The notes under the pieces were generated by a model. That model did not search any database and was not told the origin of the DNA. It saw only the letters and a list, made by a program, of their open reading frames with translations. Shown here piece by piece: positions 25,825 to 35,602 of a DNA stretch of 64,000 bases. The position numbers and the translations under genes are program-made. The number at the start of each line of letters is the position of its first letter. The stretch's first letter is position 1. This DNA is from an uncultured Clostridium sp. (GTDB lineage Bacteria; Bacillota; Clostridia; TANB77; CAG-508), in the NCBI GenBank assembly GCA_947384775.1, contig CANDIF010000001.1, positions 57,976 to 121,975 on the forward strand, given 5' to 3'.

Positions 25825-27189
25825 ATGAGAAAATATTTTGGGACAGATGGAATAAGAAGAATTGCCAATACAGAACTTACCCCTAAATTGGTATATCAAG
25901 TAGCAAAAGCAGGTGCATATGTATTATCAAAACATTCTGATGAAGTACCTACAATTTTAATTGGTAGAGATACTAGACTTTCAGGAACATTAATAGAAAG
26001 TGCGATGACAGCAGGGTTTTTAAGTTATGGAGCTAATGTAATATCTTTAGGAGTTATTCCAACACCTGGAGTAGCATATTTAACAAAAAAATTAAAAGCA
26101 ACAGCAAGTGTGGTTATATCAGCATCACACAATACTTATGATTTTAATGGAATAAAATATTTTAGTAATAAAGGAATGAAAATACCAGATAAATTAGAAG
26201 AAGAAATTGAAGAAATTTTAGATTCTGGAAAGATAGACGATTTAACTGCTCATCCTAGTAAAATAGGAATTGCAGAAACAAGACAAGATTTAGTCGAAGA
26301 ATACATATATTTTTTAAGAAAAACTTTTGAAGAAAATATAGAAACACATTTAAAAGATGATTTTTCTGTAGCTTTAGATGTTGCAAATGGAGCAACTTAT
26401 AAAGTAGCAGAGCAAGTGTTCACAAAACTTGGTATTAATTTTTCTATAATGAATAATAATCCAAATGGTGTAAATATTAATGAAGACTGTGGTTCTACTC
26501 ATTTAGAAAAATTAAAAAAATATGTAGTAGAAAATAAATGTAGTTTAGGAATTGCATATGATGGAGACGGCGATAGATGTCTAGCAATTGATGAGAATGG
26601 AAAAGAAATTGATGGAGATACAATACTTGCAGTATTTTCAAAATATTTAAAAGAAAAAGGAAAACTAAATAACAATACAATAATTGCAACAATAATGAGT
26701 AATCTAGGACTTAACAAATTTGCTAAAGAAAATGGAATTGAAATAAAGCAAACTAAAGTTGGAGACAGATATGTTCTAGAAGAAATGTTGAAAAATGGAT
26801 ATAATATAGGTGGAGAACAGTCAGGACACGTTATTATGTTGGATTATAATCCAACAGGAGATGGGATTCTAACTTCACTTATGCTAATACAAATTATACT
26901 AGAAAGAGGCTTACATGCTTCAAAAATTTGTAGCATTATACAAAAATATCCTCAAGCACAAATTAATGTCAAAGTAAGTAATGATAAAAAAATGTTATAT
27001 AAAGAAGATACAGAAATAACTGAACAAATAGAAAATTTATCAAAAAAACTTGGAGACAATGGAAGGGTAATAATTAGACCTTCTGGTACAGAACCGTTAA
27101 TTAGAATAATGGTAGAAGGGCAAAAGCAAGAAGAAATAGAAACAGAAGCAAAACAAATAGCGGATTTAATTAAAAATAAATTATATTAA
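25825..27189 (+). CDS. glmM: Phosphoglucosamine mutase
   Basis: Converts glucosamine-6-phosphate to glucosamine-1-phosphate for UDP-GlcNAc and cell-wall synthesis. Seen: FGTDGIRR at the N-terminus, phospho-Ser loop ISASHNTYDFNG (about 99-110), Mg-binding DGDGDRC (about 246-252), GGEQSGH (about 331) and phosphate loop RPSGTEPLIRI (about 415). 454 residues. AGGAGG precedes ATG 25825. Confidence 0.96.
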   Translation: MRKYFGTDGIRRIANTELTPKLVYQVAKAGAYVLSKHSDEVPTILIGRDTRLSGTLIESAMTAGFLSYGANVISLGVIPTPGVAYLTKKLKATASVVISASHNTYDFNGIKYFSNKGMKIPDKLEEEIEEILDSGKIDDLTAHPSKIGIAETRQDLVEEYIYFLRKTFEENIETHLKDDFSVALDVANGATYKVAEQVFTKLGINFSIMNNNPNGVNINEDCGSTHLEKLKKYVVENKCSLGIAYDGDGDRCLAIDENGKEIDGDTILAVFSKYLKEKGKLNNNTIIATIMSNLGLNKFAKENGIEIKQTKVGDRYVLEEMLKNGYNIGGEQSGHVIMLDYNPTGDGILTSLMLIQIILERGLHASKICSIIQKYPQAQINVKVSNDKKMLYKEDTEITEQIENLSKKLGDNGRVIIRPSGTEPLIRIMVEGQKQEEIETEAKQIADLIKNKLY

Positions 27190-27232
27190 ATCAATATTGG
27201 GGAGAGATCCACAAAAGAAAAGGAGGAAATTT

Positions 27233-27574
27233 ATGAATATTTTAGACATTTCAGATCCAATAACATTACTTCTATTAACACTAGGAACAGTATTACTAAT
27301 TTTTTTGGGAAGGGAATTAAAAAAATCTTATATCCCAGCAATACCACTAGTAGCATTTTTAATATTAACAATATTCCATGTAGCACAATTAGTTACGTTA
27401 GGAAATGCAACTTTTGAACAATATCAACCAATTTTATTAAGATGTATAGCTATTGATTGTATAATGATATTTGTAACATTCTTTGCATATTTATGGATAG
27501 ATGATATTGAATGTAAGTTTAAAAAGAAAAAAAGCCTTGACAACAGCTTAGATTGGCTATGGCGTAGTATTTAA
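27233..27574 (+). CDS. Small membrane protein, unknown function
   Basis: 113 residues with about three hydrophobic segments and a basic C-terminal tail containing a KKKKS run. No family recognised. AAAGGAGG before ATG 27233 sets the start; an upstream in-frame start at 27197 has no SD. It sits between glmM and metG, 30 bases before metG, probably in one transcript. Confidence 0.65.
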   Translation: MNILDISDPITLLLLTLGTVLLIFLGRELKKSYIPAIPLVAFLILTIFHVAQLVTLGNATFEQYQPILLRCIAIDCIMIFVTFFAYLWIDDIECKFKKKKSLDNSLDWLWRSI

Positions 27575-27604
27575 TTGGAGCCTGATAACAAAGGGGGAAT
27601 CTTA

Positions 27605-29191
27605 ATGAATAAAAATATTGTAATAGGTGGAGCATGGCCATATGCAAATTATTCTTTGCATTTGGGACATTTAGCTGGATTGATTTCTGGAGATGTGTTA
27701 GCACGTTACCATAGAATAATAGGAGATAATGTTTTATATGTTTCTGGGTCAGATTGCCATGGTACACCAATAACAGAGAGAGCAAAAAAAGAAGGTAAAA
27801 CACCTGAAGAAATTGCAGAACATTATCATGAAGAGTTTATAAAAACATTTAATTTAATAAATTTTTCTTATGATGTATATTCTAAGACAACAACAGAATA
27901 TCATTCAAAAAAGACACAAGAAATTTTCAAAAAATTATATGATAATGGATATATATATGAAAAATTAGAACCACAAGCATATTGCGAAAAATGTAATAAA
28001 TTCTTACAAGATAGAGAAATACAAATAAAATGTCCTAAATGTGGTGCAGAAACAAAAGCAGACCAATGCGATAATTGTGGACATACTCCAAGTGTTGAAG
28101 AACTAAAAGGTGGTATTTGTAGAGAATGCGGTTCTATAACAATTGAAAAAGAGAATAAGAATCTTTATTTTGCTTTATCAAAATTTCAAAATCAAATTCA
28201 GGCAAATACAGATAAAAACAAGAATTTCTGGAGAATAAATGCTCAAAATGAGACTATGAAATATTTAAATCAAGGATTATTAGATAGAGCAGTAACTAGA
28301 GACTTAGATTGGGGTGTAGATATTCCACTTCCAGGATATGAAAATAAAAAAATGTATGTTTGGATAGAAGCCGTTTTAGGTTATATAACAGACGTAATGC
28401 GATACTGTGAAGAGCATAACATGAATTATGAAGATTTTTTAATAGAAGGACATAATAATAAAATGTATATGTGTCATGGTAAGGATAATATAGTATTTCA
28501 TAGTGTTATATTAAATGGACTACTTTTGGGATTAGAAGAAAATTATCATCTTGTTGATACTATTGTTTCTACAGAATATTTAAATATAAATGATGAAAAA
28601 ATATCTAAAAGTAAAGGGAATGGTATAACAACATTAGAGATGTTAGAAAAATATAATTCTGACTCATTAAGATTTCACTTTATAAGCAATGGACCAGAAA
28701 AAAAAGATACAAATTTTACTTTAGCAGATTTTGAAAGAACTCATAACAATGAAATTCTAAATAAATTTGGTAACTTAGTTAATAGAACCTTAAAATTCAA
28801 AGGACTAGAGGAAGTTCCAAATGGTGTAATAGATGAAAATGTAGATAAAGAAATTGAAAAAACATATAAAGAAGTTGCACAATTAATAGAAAGCTTAGAA
28901 TTTAGATCAGCAATAGAAAAAGTAATGAACTTAGTAGAATTTGGAAATAAATATTATGATGAAAAACAACCTTGGATACAAAAAAAAGAAGATATAGAAG
29001 GATTTAACAATACTATATATAATTGTACAAATATAATAGCTAATCTATCTAATTTATTTGAACCTTTTATGCCCGCTTCATGTATTCAAATACGTAAGTA
29101 TTTAAGCTTAGGTGATAAAAAGTGGGAAAAAATACATGCGACACCTGGTGTTAAATTAGATAATATCGAACCTTTATTTACAAGAATTTAA
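27605..29191 (+). CDS. metG: Methionyl-tRNA synthetase
   Basis: Charges tRNA-Met. Seen: HIGH-type motif YSLHLGHLAG (about 15-24), zinc module with paired cysteines CEKC, CPKC, CDNC, CREC (about 121-175), and KISKSKGN (about 338-345) as the KMSKS loop. 528 residues, without the C-terminal tRNA-binding extension. AAGGGGG precedes ATG 27605. Confidence 0.96.
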   Translation: MNKNIVIGGAWPYANYSLHLGHLAGLISGDVLARYHRIIGDNVLYVSGSDCHGTPITERAKKEGKTPEEIAEHYHEEFIKTFNLINFSYDVYSKTTTEYHSKKTQEIFKKLYDNGYIYEKLEPQAYCEKCNKFLQDREIQIKCPKCGAETKADQCDNCGHTPSVEELKGGICRECGSITIEKENKNLYFALSKFQNQIQANTDKNKNFWRINAQNETMKYLNQGLLDRAVTRDLDWGVDIPLPGYENKKMYVWIEAVLGYITDVMRYCEEHNMNYEDFLIEGHNNKMYMCHGKDNIVFHSVILNGLLLGLEENYHLVDTIVSTEYLNINDEKISKSKGNGITTLEMLEKYNSDSLRFHFISNGPEKKDTNFTLADFERTHNNEILNKFGNLVNRTLKFKGLEEVPNGVIDENVDKEIEKTYKEVAQLIESLEFRSAIEKVMNLVEFGNKYYDEKQPWIQKKEDIEGFNNTIYNCTNIIANLSNLFEPFMPASCIQIRKYLSLGDKKWEKIHATPGVKLDNIEPLFTRI

Positions 29192-29195
29192 AATA

Positions 29196-29229
29196 AGAAT
29201 GAGGTTGCTAATTGCGACTTCATTTTTTT
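29196..29229 (+). terminator. Terminator of metG
   Basis: AATGAGGT pairs imperfectly with GACTTCATT, followed by TTTTTT. Confidence 0.65.
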
Positions 29230-29250
29230 ATAAATAGAAAGGGATAAAAA

Positions 29251-29736
29251 ATGAAAAAAAGAATAGTAATAATAAACGGAGTAGGAGGTTCTGGAAAAGA
29301 TACTTTCGTAGAACTATGTGCAAAACACACTAAAGTTATTAATATTTCTTCAGTTGATAAAGTAAAAGAAGCTGCTAAACTTTTAGTTGGTTGGAATGGA
29401 GAAAAGGATGAGAAAAGTAGAAAATTGCTAGTTGATTTAAAAAAATTAAGTATAGATTATAATGATTATCCTACAACATATATTCTAAATGAGCATAAAA
29501 AATTCCTAGAAAATGATGCTAATATATTATTTATTCACATTAGAGAAATTTCTGAAATAGAAAAGCTAAAGAAGATTTTGAATGCTGAAACAGTATTACT
29601 AGTAAATCCTAGAGTGCCTAAAATTACAAGCAATACTTCTGATGCAAATGTTGCAGATTATACATATGATAGAACTATTGAAAATAAAGGAACACTAGAA
29701 GAATTAGAACAAAAAGCAATAGAATTTATAAAGTAG
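29251..29736 (+). CDS. P-loop nucleotide/deoxynucleotide kinase-like protein
   Basis: 161 residues with an N-terminal Walker A motif NGVGGSGKDTF (about 8-18). The KD after the glycine is seen in dNMP kinase and phosphomevalonate-kinase-like P-loop proteins. It contains a conserved-looking HIREISEIEKL segment. Substrate unknown. GAAAGGGA precedes ATG 29251; the nadD-like gene follows after 11 bases, so they are probably cotranscribed. Confidence 0.65.
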   Translation: MKKRIVIINGVGGSGKDTFVELCAKHTKVINISSVDKVKEAAKLLVGWNGEKDEKSRKLLVDLKKLSIDYNDYPTTYILNEHKKFLENDANILFIHIREISEIEKLKKILNAETVLLVNPRVPKITSNTSDANVADYTYDRTIENKGTLEELEQKAIEFIK

Positions 29737-29747
29737 AGTAGGTAAAT

Positions 29748-30326
29748 ATGAAAAAGATAAAAATGGGATTTTTTGGTGGCTCATTCAATCCACCTTCAAA
29801 TATACATATAAATCTCGCGAAAGAATTGGTTAAAAACAAAATTTTGGATATTGTTATATTTGTACCAGTTGGAAATTATTATAAAAAACAAAATCTTGTA
29901 GATGCAAAACATAGAGTTAATATGCTTTTAGAGGCTTGCAAAAGATACAACTACTTAAAAGTTGAAGATATTGCTGCAAAAAGTGAAAAATATTTGTATG
30001 CAGTAGATACTTTTAAAATGATAAAAGACAAATATAATAAAGAAAATGTAGAAATATATATGATAATGGGCTCAGACAATTTTAAGAAAATGAATTCATG
30101 GAAAAACTATGAGGAAATAGTTCTTAACTATAACTATATTGTAATAGAGAGGCCAAATTATGAAGACCAAATTAAAGCAAAAAATGTTACTTACTATATT
30201 TTAAATCAAAAAGAAGATTTTAGTTCAACTAGGATAAGACATTTATTAGAAAAGAGCGAAAATGTATCCAATTATTTAGATGAAGAAGTTTTGAAATATA
30301 TAAACACAAATAAATTATATTCTTAA
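29748..30326 (+). CDS. NadD-like nicotinate-nucleotide adenylyltransferase family protein
   Basis: 192-residue nucleotidyltransferase. Seen: GGSFNPPSNIH (about 10-20), in place of the usual GxFxPxHxGH so the second His is shifted, and the end motif SSTRIRHLLE (about 167-176) of the ISSTxIR type. It fits NadD (NaMN to NaAD) or a related adenylyltransferase; the altered first motif makes the exact substrate uncertain. Confidence 0.7.
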   Translation: MKKIKMGFFGGSFNPPSNIHINLAKELVKNKILDIVIFVPVGNYYKKQNLVDAKHRVNMLLEACKRYNYLKVEDIAAKSEKYLYAVDTFKMIKDKYNKENVEIYMIMGSDNFKKMNSWKNYEEIVLNYNYIVIERPNYEDQIKAKNVTYYILNQKEDFSSTRIRHLLEKSENVSNYLDEEVLKYINTNKLYS

Positions 30327-30344
30327 CTACAGTAGTCTATTTAC

Positions 30345-30379
30345 AAAATCAAGATATTTTCATAAAATGTCTTGATTTT
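30345..30379 (+). terminator. Terminator of the nadD-like gene
   Basis: AAAATCAAGATATTTT pairs with AAAATGTCTTGATTTT (one G-U) around a tiny loop. Confidence 0.75.
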
Positions 30380-30437
30380 ATTGTATAAAAACATATATAA
30401 TAGAAGTGCTAAAATTAGTAGTGGAGAAATATGTAAT

Positions 30438-31680
30438 ATGGAAGATGTAGAAAACAAAGCAAATGAATGCCTAAATTGTAGAAAACCAATGTGTACTCAA
30501 GGATGTCCTCTTTCGACAAATATACCTCGGATTCATAGCAAAAATAAAAGAAAAGGATTATGAAGCAGCTTATAAAATTCTTCAAGAAAATAATATAATG
30601 AGTGAAGTCTGCTCAAGAATTTGTCCTGTAGAAATACAATGCAGAAGTAAATGTGTAAAAGGTATTAAAGGAGACCCAGTTCAAATAAATTTTTTAGAAC
30701 AATTTGTTAATGATTGGGCAAAAGAAAATAAAATCCAATACAATTATCATATTAAAAATAGTATAAATAAAAAAGTGGCAATAATTGGATCTGGTCCTGC
30801 AGGCATTGCATGTGCTTATGAACTTGCAAAAGCAGGAGTAAATGATATTACAATTTTTGAAAAAGAAGAAAAAAGTGGTGGGATTTTAGTATATGGAATT
30901 CCAGATTTCAGATTATCAAAAGATATCGTAGAAAATGTTATTAAAAAATTAAAGAAATTAAATGTAAAAATAAAAAATAATGTAGTATTTGGAAAAGACG
31001 TCACTATAGATAGTCTAAAAAATGAAGGATATGAAATAATTTTTATTGCTTTAGGTGCAACAAAAACATCTACATATAAATTAACAGAAGAAGATGTAAA
31101 TAATATATATAGATATGATGATTTCTTAAAATCTTATAACACTAAAACTCCTATAAAAAATTTAGGAAGATGTATCGTTATAGGAGGAGGAAATTCTGCT
31201 TTAGACTCTGCTAGAGTAGCAAAAAAATCTGGTGCAAATGAAGTATATATTTTATATAGAAGAAACGAAGAGTTAATGCCCGCTTGTAAATCAGAACTAG
31301 AAGATACTATATCAGATGGCGTGAAAATAATGTATCAAACACGTGTAGACTCAGCCAAAGTTGAAAATAATAGAATTAAAAGTTTAAACTGTTTAAAGAC
31401 TAAAATTCAAAATGAAAAAGCAATAGATATAGAAAATAGTGAATTTGATTTTAATGCTGATACAGTTATTTTTGCAATAGGATCAAAAGTAGATAACACT
31501 TTATTTGAAAAAATAGGTATAAAAACTGAAAATGGATTAGTTAGTGTAAATGAAAAATATGAAACAAACATAGAAAATGTATATGCAGGTGGAGATTTAG
31601 TAGAAACAAAATCTTCTGTTGCAAGAGCAATGGCAACTGGGAAAAAAGTTGCACAAGCCATCATAGATAGTATAAAATAA
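30438..31680 (+). CDS. GltD-like NAD(P)-dependent flavoprotein oxidoreductase, read through a +1 CGGA site
   Basis: Glutamate-synthase-small-subunit-like flavoprotein. Seen: N-terminal cysteine cluster CLNCRKPMCTQGCP (about 12-25) and a second one (CSRICP, CRSKC) for [4Fe-4S], the FAD fold IGSGPAGIACAYELAKAG (about 117-134) and the NAD(P) fold VIGGGNSALDSARVAKK. ATG 30438 is preceded by GTGGAG. Frame 0 meets CCT-CGG-ATT at 30528 and stops shortly after. CCT-C-GGA-TTC yields the family motif NIPGFI (Gly31) and an open frame to 31680, 413 residues. No large GltB subunit is near, so the partner is unknown. Confidence 0.85.
30528..30531 (+). other. CGGA +1 recoding site in the GltD-like gene
   Basis: Context ATA-CCT-CGG-ATT. 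The C-GGA reading gives IPGFI, the standard GltD sequence after the Cys cluster. The P-site codon is CCU. Confidence 0.8.
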
Positions 31681-31695
31681 GGAGAGTGAAATATA

Positions 31696-33021
31696 ATGTC
31701 AAAGCCAATGGTAGCAATTATAGGCAGACCCAATGTAGGTAAATCAACATTTTTTAATTATATAATAGGCAAAAGATTATCTATAGTAGAAGATATAGCA
31801 GGAGTTACTAGAGATAGAATATATGCAGATAGTAATTGGCGAGGCAAGAATTTTACTTTAATAGATACTGGTGGAATTGAACCAAAAACAGAAGATATAA
31901 TACAGACAGGGATGAGAGAACAAGCTGATATTGCAATAAACATGGCAGATGTAATAGTATTTATTACAGATATAAAACAAGGAGTAACAGCCAGTGATAA
32001 AGATATTGCCTTAATCCTAAAAAAATCTAAGAAACCAATAGTTTTAGTTTGCAATAAATCAGATAACTTTGGTGAACCTGATCCAAGTTTATATGAGTTT
32101 TATAATTTAGGATTAGGTGATCCTTATCCAGTATCTTCCACAAACGCTTTGGGAATAGGAGATGTATTAGATGCAATATACGAACATTTTCCAGAAGATA
32201 TGGAGAATGATGAAAATGATGATATTATAAATGTATCAATTATAGGGAAACCAAATGTAGGAAAATCCTCATTACTTAATAAAATTTTGGGAGAAAATAG
32301 AGCAATTGTAAGTAATATAGCAGGAACAACAAGAGATGCAATAGATTCATATTTTGAAAATGAAACAGGGAAATACAATTTTATTGATACAGCAGGAATT
32401 AGAAGAAAAAGTAAAGTAAATGAAAATATAGAAAAATACAGTGTAATGCGTTCATTACTTGCAATTGATCGTTCAGATGTATGTTTAATGTTGATAGATG
32501 CAACTGAGGGAGTTACAGATCAAGATACAAAAATTGCAGGTGAAGCACACGAAGCAGGCAAGGGAATTATTATTGTAGTAAATAAATGGGATGAAATTGA
32601 AAAAGACAATGGAACATTAGAAAAATATAAAAAAGAAGTGTATAATAAATTAAGTTATTTAACTTATGCTCCAATGATTTTTATATCTGCTAAAACAGGG
32701 CAAAGAGTAGATAAATTATTCGAATTAATTAAGAAAGTAGCAAATAACAATGCAATGAGAATTACAACTTCTGTCTTAAACCAGGTAATTAATGAAGCCA
32801 TTGCAATCGTTCAACCACCATCGGATAAAGGAAAACGTTTGAAAATATTATATGCAGTACAAGCACAAACAAAACCACCAACATTTGTAATTTTTGTTAA
32901 CGATAAAGATTTATTTCATTTTTCATATGAAAGATATTTAGTAAATCAAATAAGAAGCAATTTTGGATTAGAAGGGACACCAATTAGAGTTATTTCTAGA
33001 GAAAAAAATAAAGAAGATTAG
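31696..33021 (+). CDS. der: Ribosome assembly GTPase Der (EngA)
   Basis: Double GTPase for 50S assembly. Seen: two G domains with GRPNVGKST (about 9-17) and GKPNVGKSS (about 180-188), each with DTGG/DTAG switch II and NKSD or NKWD G4 motifs, and a KH-like C-terminal domain (about 350-441). 441 residues. AAGGAGAG precedes ATG 31696. First gene of the conserved der-plsY-gpsA operon. Confidence 0.97.
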   Translation: MSKPMVAIIGRPNVGKSTFFNYIIGKRLSIVEDIAGVTRDRIYADSNWRGKNFTLIDTGGIEPKTEDIIQTGMREQADIAINMADVIVFITDIKQGVTASDKDIALILKKSKKPIVLVCNKSDNFGEPDPSLYEFYNLGLGDPYPVSSTNALGIGDVLDAIYEHFPEDMENDENDDIINVSIIGKPNVGKSSLLNKILGENRAIVSNIAGTTRDAIDSYFENETGKYNFIDTAGIRRKSKVNENIEKYSVMRSLLAIDRSDVCLMLIDATEGVTDQDTKIAGEAHEAGKGIIIVVNKWDEIEKDNGTLEKYKKEVYNKLSYLTYAPMIFISAKTGQRVDKLFELIKKVANNNAMRITTSVLNQVINEAIAIVQPPSDKGKRLKILYAVQAQTKPPTFVIFVNDKDLFHFSYERYLVNQIRSNFGLEGTPIRVISREKNKED

Positions 33022-33032
33022 GAGGTTATAAT

Positions 33033-33644
33033 ATGTCAGCAGTATATGTATTAGTAGGATTAGTAGGATATCTATTAGGAAGCGTAAATTTCGCAATAAT
33101 TATCTGCAAAAGAATGGCAGGATTTGATATAAGGGAAAAAGGTAGTAAAAACGCAGGAACAACAAATGTATTAAGAACTGTAGGAAAACAAGCAGCAGCA
33201 ATGACTTTAATCTGTGACATTTTAAAAGGTGTTGTTGCAGTATTACTAGCAATGCTTGCAGCTAATATTTGGGATGATGCAGATCCAGAAGCATTAAAAT
33301 ACTTAGCAGGGTTAATGGCAATCATAGGACATACTTTTCCTGTATATTATGGTTTTAGAGGAGGAAAAGGCGTTGCAACATCTTTAGGGGTTTTACTTAT
33401 AGTAAATCCTCAAATAGGACTAATTTGCTTAGTCTTTGCTCTTGTAATAATAATTGCAACAAGATGGGTATCATTAGGATCTATTATGGCAGCAACATTA
33501 TTCCCAATTTTAACAATATTTATGACAGATAGCTTTTTTGCAAAAGTAATTAGTGTTATTATGGGAGTATTAGTTATATTTAATCACAGAACAAATTTAA
33601 AAAGATTAAAAGATGGAACAGAAAGTAAAATTTCATTTAAATAA
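33033..33644 (+). CDS. plsY: Acyl-phosphate:glycerol-3-phosphate acyltransferase
   Basis: Membrane acyltransferase for the first step of phospholipid synthesis. Seen: multiple membrane segments with GSVNFA (about 14), GSKNAGTTNVLR (about 38-49) and GGKGVAT (about 110), the three PlsY motifs. 203 residues. AGGAGG precedes ATG 33033. Confidence 0.95.
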   Translation: MSAVYVLVGLVGYLLGSVNFAIIICKRMAGFDIREKGSKNAGTTNVLRTVGKQAAAMTLICDILKGVVAVLLAMLAANIWDDADPEALKYLAGLMAIIGHTFPVYYGFRGGKGVATSLGVLLIVNPQIGLICLVFALVIIIATRWVSLGSIMAATLFPILTIFMTDSFFAKVISVIMGVLVIFNHRTNLKRLKDGTESKISFK

Positions 33645-33653
33645 GGAGGTATT

Positions 33654-34640
33654 ATGGCAAACATTTCAATAATTGGTAGTGGTAGCTGGGGATGTGCTTT
33701 AGCAATTCATCTAGCTAATAAGGGAAACAAAGTAAAGCTTTGGTCTTTTTCTCAAATCGAAGCAGATTTAATTAATAATGAAAGGAAATGTAAATTCTTA
33801 CCACTTGCTACTATTCCAGAAAATGTAGTTTGTACAACTGATTTTAAAGAAGCTATAGATGGAACTTCAATGATTCTAATAGTAACGCCTTCAAAATTTG
33901 TAAGAGAAACTGTACAAAAATTTAAGCAATATGTTACAAATCAGCAAATAATTATATGTTCAAAGGGTTTTGAAGAATCTACATTATACACTCTAGATGA
34001 AGTAGTACAAGAAGAATTACCAAACTCTTCAATTGGAGGATTATCTGGACCAAGTCACGCAGAAGAAGTTTCACTTGGAATACCAACAGCATTAGTAATA
34101 GCATCAAAAGATAAGACTCTTTTAAAAGATGTTCAAGATACTTTTATGAATGACACTTTAAGGATTTATACTTCTTATGATTTAAAAGGAGCAGAATTAG
34201 GTGGTGCTTTAAAAAATATTATCGCATTCTGCGCAGGTATAATTACAGGATTAGAATTAGGAGATAATACTTTTGCAGCATTACTTACAAGAGGACTATC
34301 AGAAATGGCTAAATTAAATATTGCAATGGGAGCAGATGCAAAAACAATATATGGACTTACAGGATTAGGAGACCTAATTGTAACGTGTTTAAGTAATCAT
34401 AGTAGAAACAGAAGAGCAGGGATTTTAATTGGGAAAGGTGCAACAATAGAAGAAACTAAAGCAGAAATTGGAATGACAATAGAAAGTATTGATAATATAA
34501 AAACTGCATATATACTTTCAAAAAAATATGAATTAGATATGCCAATAATAACTGCAGCATATAAAGTAGTATTTGAAAATTTCAATCCAAATCAGGCTAT
34601 TTCTGATTTGATGACAAGAAACCCAAAATTTGAAGATTAG
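33654..34640 (+). CDS. gpsA: Glycerol-3-phosphate dehydrogenase [NAD(P)+]
   Basis: Makes sn-glycerol-3-phosphate for PlsY upstream. Seen: N-terminal dinucleotide fold IIGSGSWGCALA (about 5-16), GGLSGPSHAEE (about 127-137), catalytic Lys in GALKNIIAF, and RNRRAG near the C-terminus. 328 residues. AAGGAGG precedes ATG 33654. Confidence 0.96.
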   Translation: MANISIIGSGSWGCALAIHLANKGNKVKLWSFSQIEADLINNERKCKFLPLATIPENVVCTTDFKEAIDGTSMILIVTPSKFVRETVQKFKQYVTNQQIIICSKGFEESTLYTLDEVVQEELPNSSIGGLSGPSHAEEVSLGIPTALVIASKDKTLLKDVQDTFMNDTLRIYTSYDLKGAELGGALKNIIAFCAGIITGLELGDNTFAALLTRGLSEMAKLNIAMGADAKTIYGLTGLGDLIVTCLSNHSRNRRAGILIGKGATIEETKAEIGMTIESIDNIKTAYILSKKYELDMPIITAAYKVVFENFNPNQAISDLMTRNPKFED

Positions 34641-34697
34641 TATATTCTAAAATGAATATGGTTAAAATAATTATAATTGGAAAGGAATGAATTAAGT

Positions 34698-35195
34698 ATG
34701 GGATTTTTTAGTGATATAGGTAAAAAAACAACTGAAACTACAAACAAAATTGCAAGAGAAACAAAATTAAAAATGAAAATAAATGAGAACAAAGGAAAAA
34801 TAAGTGATATTTATGAAATGATAGGAAAAAAAGTTTATGAAATGCATGTTAGAGAAGAAAAAGCTAACATGGAAGATGTTTTAAATGATGAACTTACAAA
34901 ATTAGATGAATTATCAAAGGAAATTGAAGAGGCAAGAATCGAAATATTAAAATTAAATCAAAAGAAAATATGTTCAAATTGTTCTACAGAAATTGAAAAG
35001 AATGCTCAATTTTGCCCTAAATGTGGTCAAAAACAAGTTTCTGAGGAACCAACAGTAAAAGAAGAAGCTTTAAAAAAATTAGAAGATGCAGAGATTGAAC
35101 CAGATAAGAAAAATGAAGCAGAAGCAGTTAAAGAAGATCTAAAAGAAGAAATAAAGGAAGAAGCAAAAAAAGAAGAAAACAAAAATGAAAACTAA
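34698..35195 (+). CDS. Zinc-ribbon protein with charged helical regions
   Basis: 165 residues. A helical N-terminal half (FFSDIGKKTTETTNK onward) is followed by a four-cysteine zinc ribbon (CSNC and CPKC, about 94-112) and a long Glu/Lys-rich tail, probably disordered or coiled coil. Similar zinc-ribbon proteins of Clostridia have no assigned function. ATG 34698 is favoured over 34677 by the AAAGGA at 34681. Confidence 0.7.
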   Translation: MGFFSDIGKKTTETTNKIARETKLKMKINENKGKISDIYEMIGKKVYEMHVREEKANMEDVLNDELTKLDELSKEIEEARIEILKLNQKKICSNCSTEIEKNAQFCPKCGQKQVSEEPTVKEEALKKLEDAEIEPDKKNEAEAVKEDLKEEIKEEAKKEENKNEN

Positions 35196-35213
35196 ATAGA
35201 TTATATTAAATCA

Positions 35214-35495
35214 TTAATAAGGATACCTTTCATAAAGGTATCTTATTAATTTATCTGCATTAAAATCCGTCACATTTATAAAAAAGCCTTTATCTAAACT
35301 AACCCACATATTAATTTCATATTTATCATTATTATCAATAAAAGTTCCTATTAAATTAGCACTTTCAACAGGATTTTTAAATTTGATTTCATATTCTAAA
35401 TCTTTAGATACAGTTATATTACTATTAAAAAATTTATCTAAAAAACTTTTTATTTCATTTTTCTTATTACTATATAAGCTTATTAAAACTTCCAT
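35214..35495 (-). CDS. Hypothetical protein, 93 residues
   Basis: Small acidic-basic soluble protein with no signal peptide and no family I recognise. AAAGGAG precedes ATG 35495 on the minus strand. A perfect palindrome (GATACCTTT-CAT-AAAGGTATC, 35222-35242) overlaps its last codons and may end both converging transcripts. Confidence 0.65.
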   Translation of the reverse strand: MEVLISLYSNKKNEIKSFLDKFFNSNITVSKDLEYEIKFKNPVESANLIGTFIDNNDKYEINMWVSLDKGFFINVTDFNADKLIRYLYERYPY

Positions 35496-35602
35496 GATTT
35501 TCTCCTTTAAATTACATATATATTAGTATTTCTTTAGAAAGTGTAGTTATGCATAGGAATAAAAGGTAATTTTTCGGAAATAATATTTTCAAGGTGAGAT
35601 AT

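Noticed and set aside
29748..30326. Firm assignment as nadD
   Set aside because: The first nucleotidyltransferase motif departs from GxFxPxHxGH, so a related adenylyltransferase cannot be excluded; symbol withheld.
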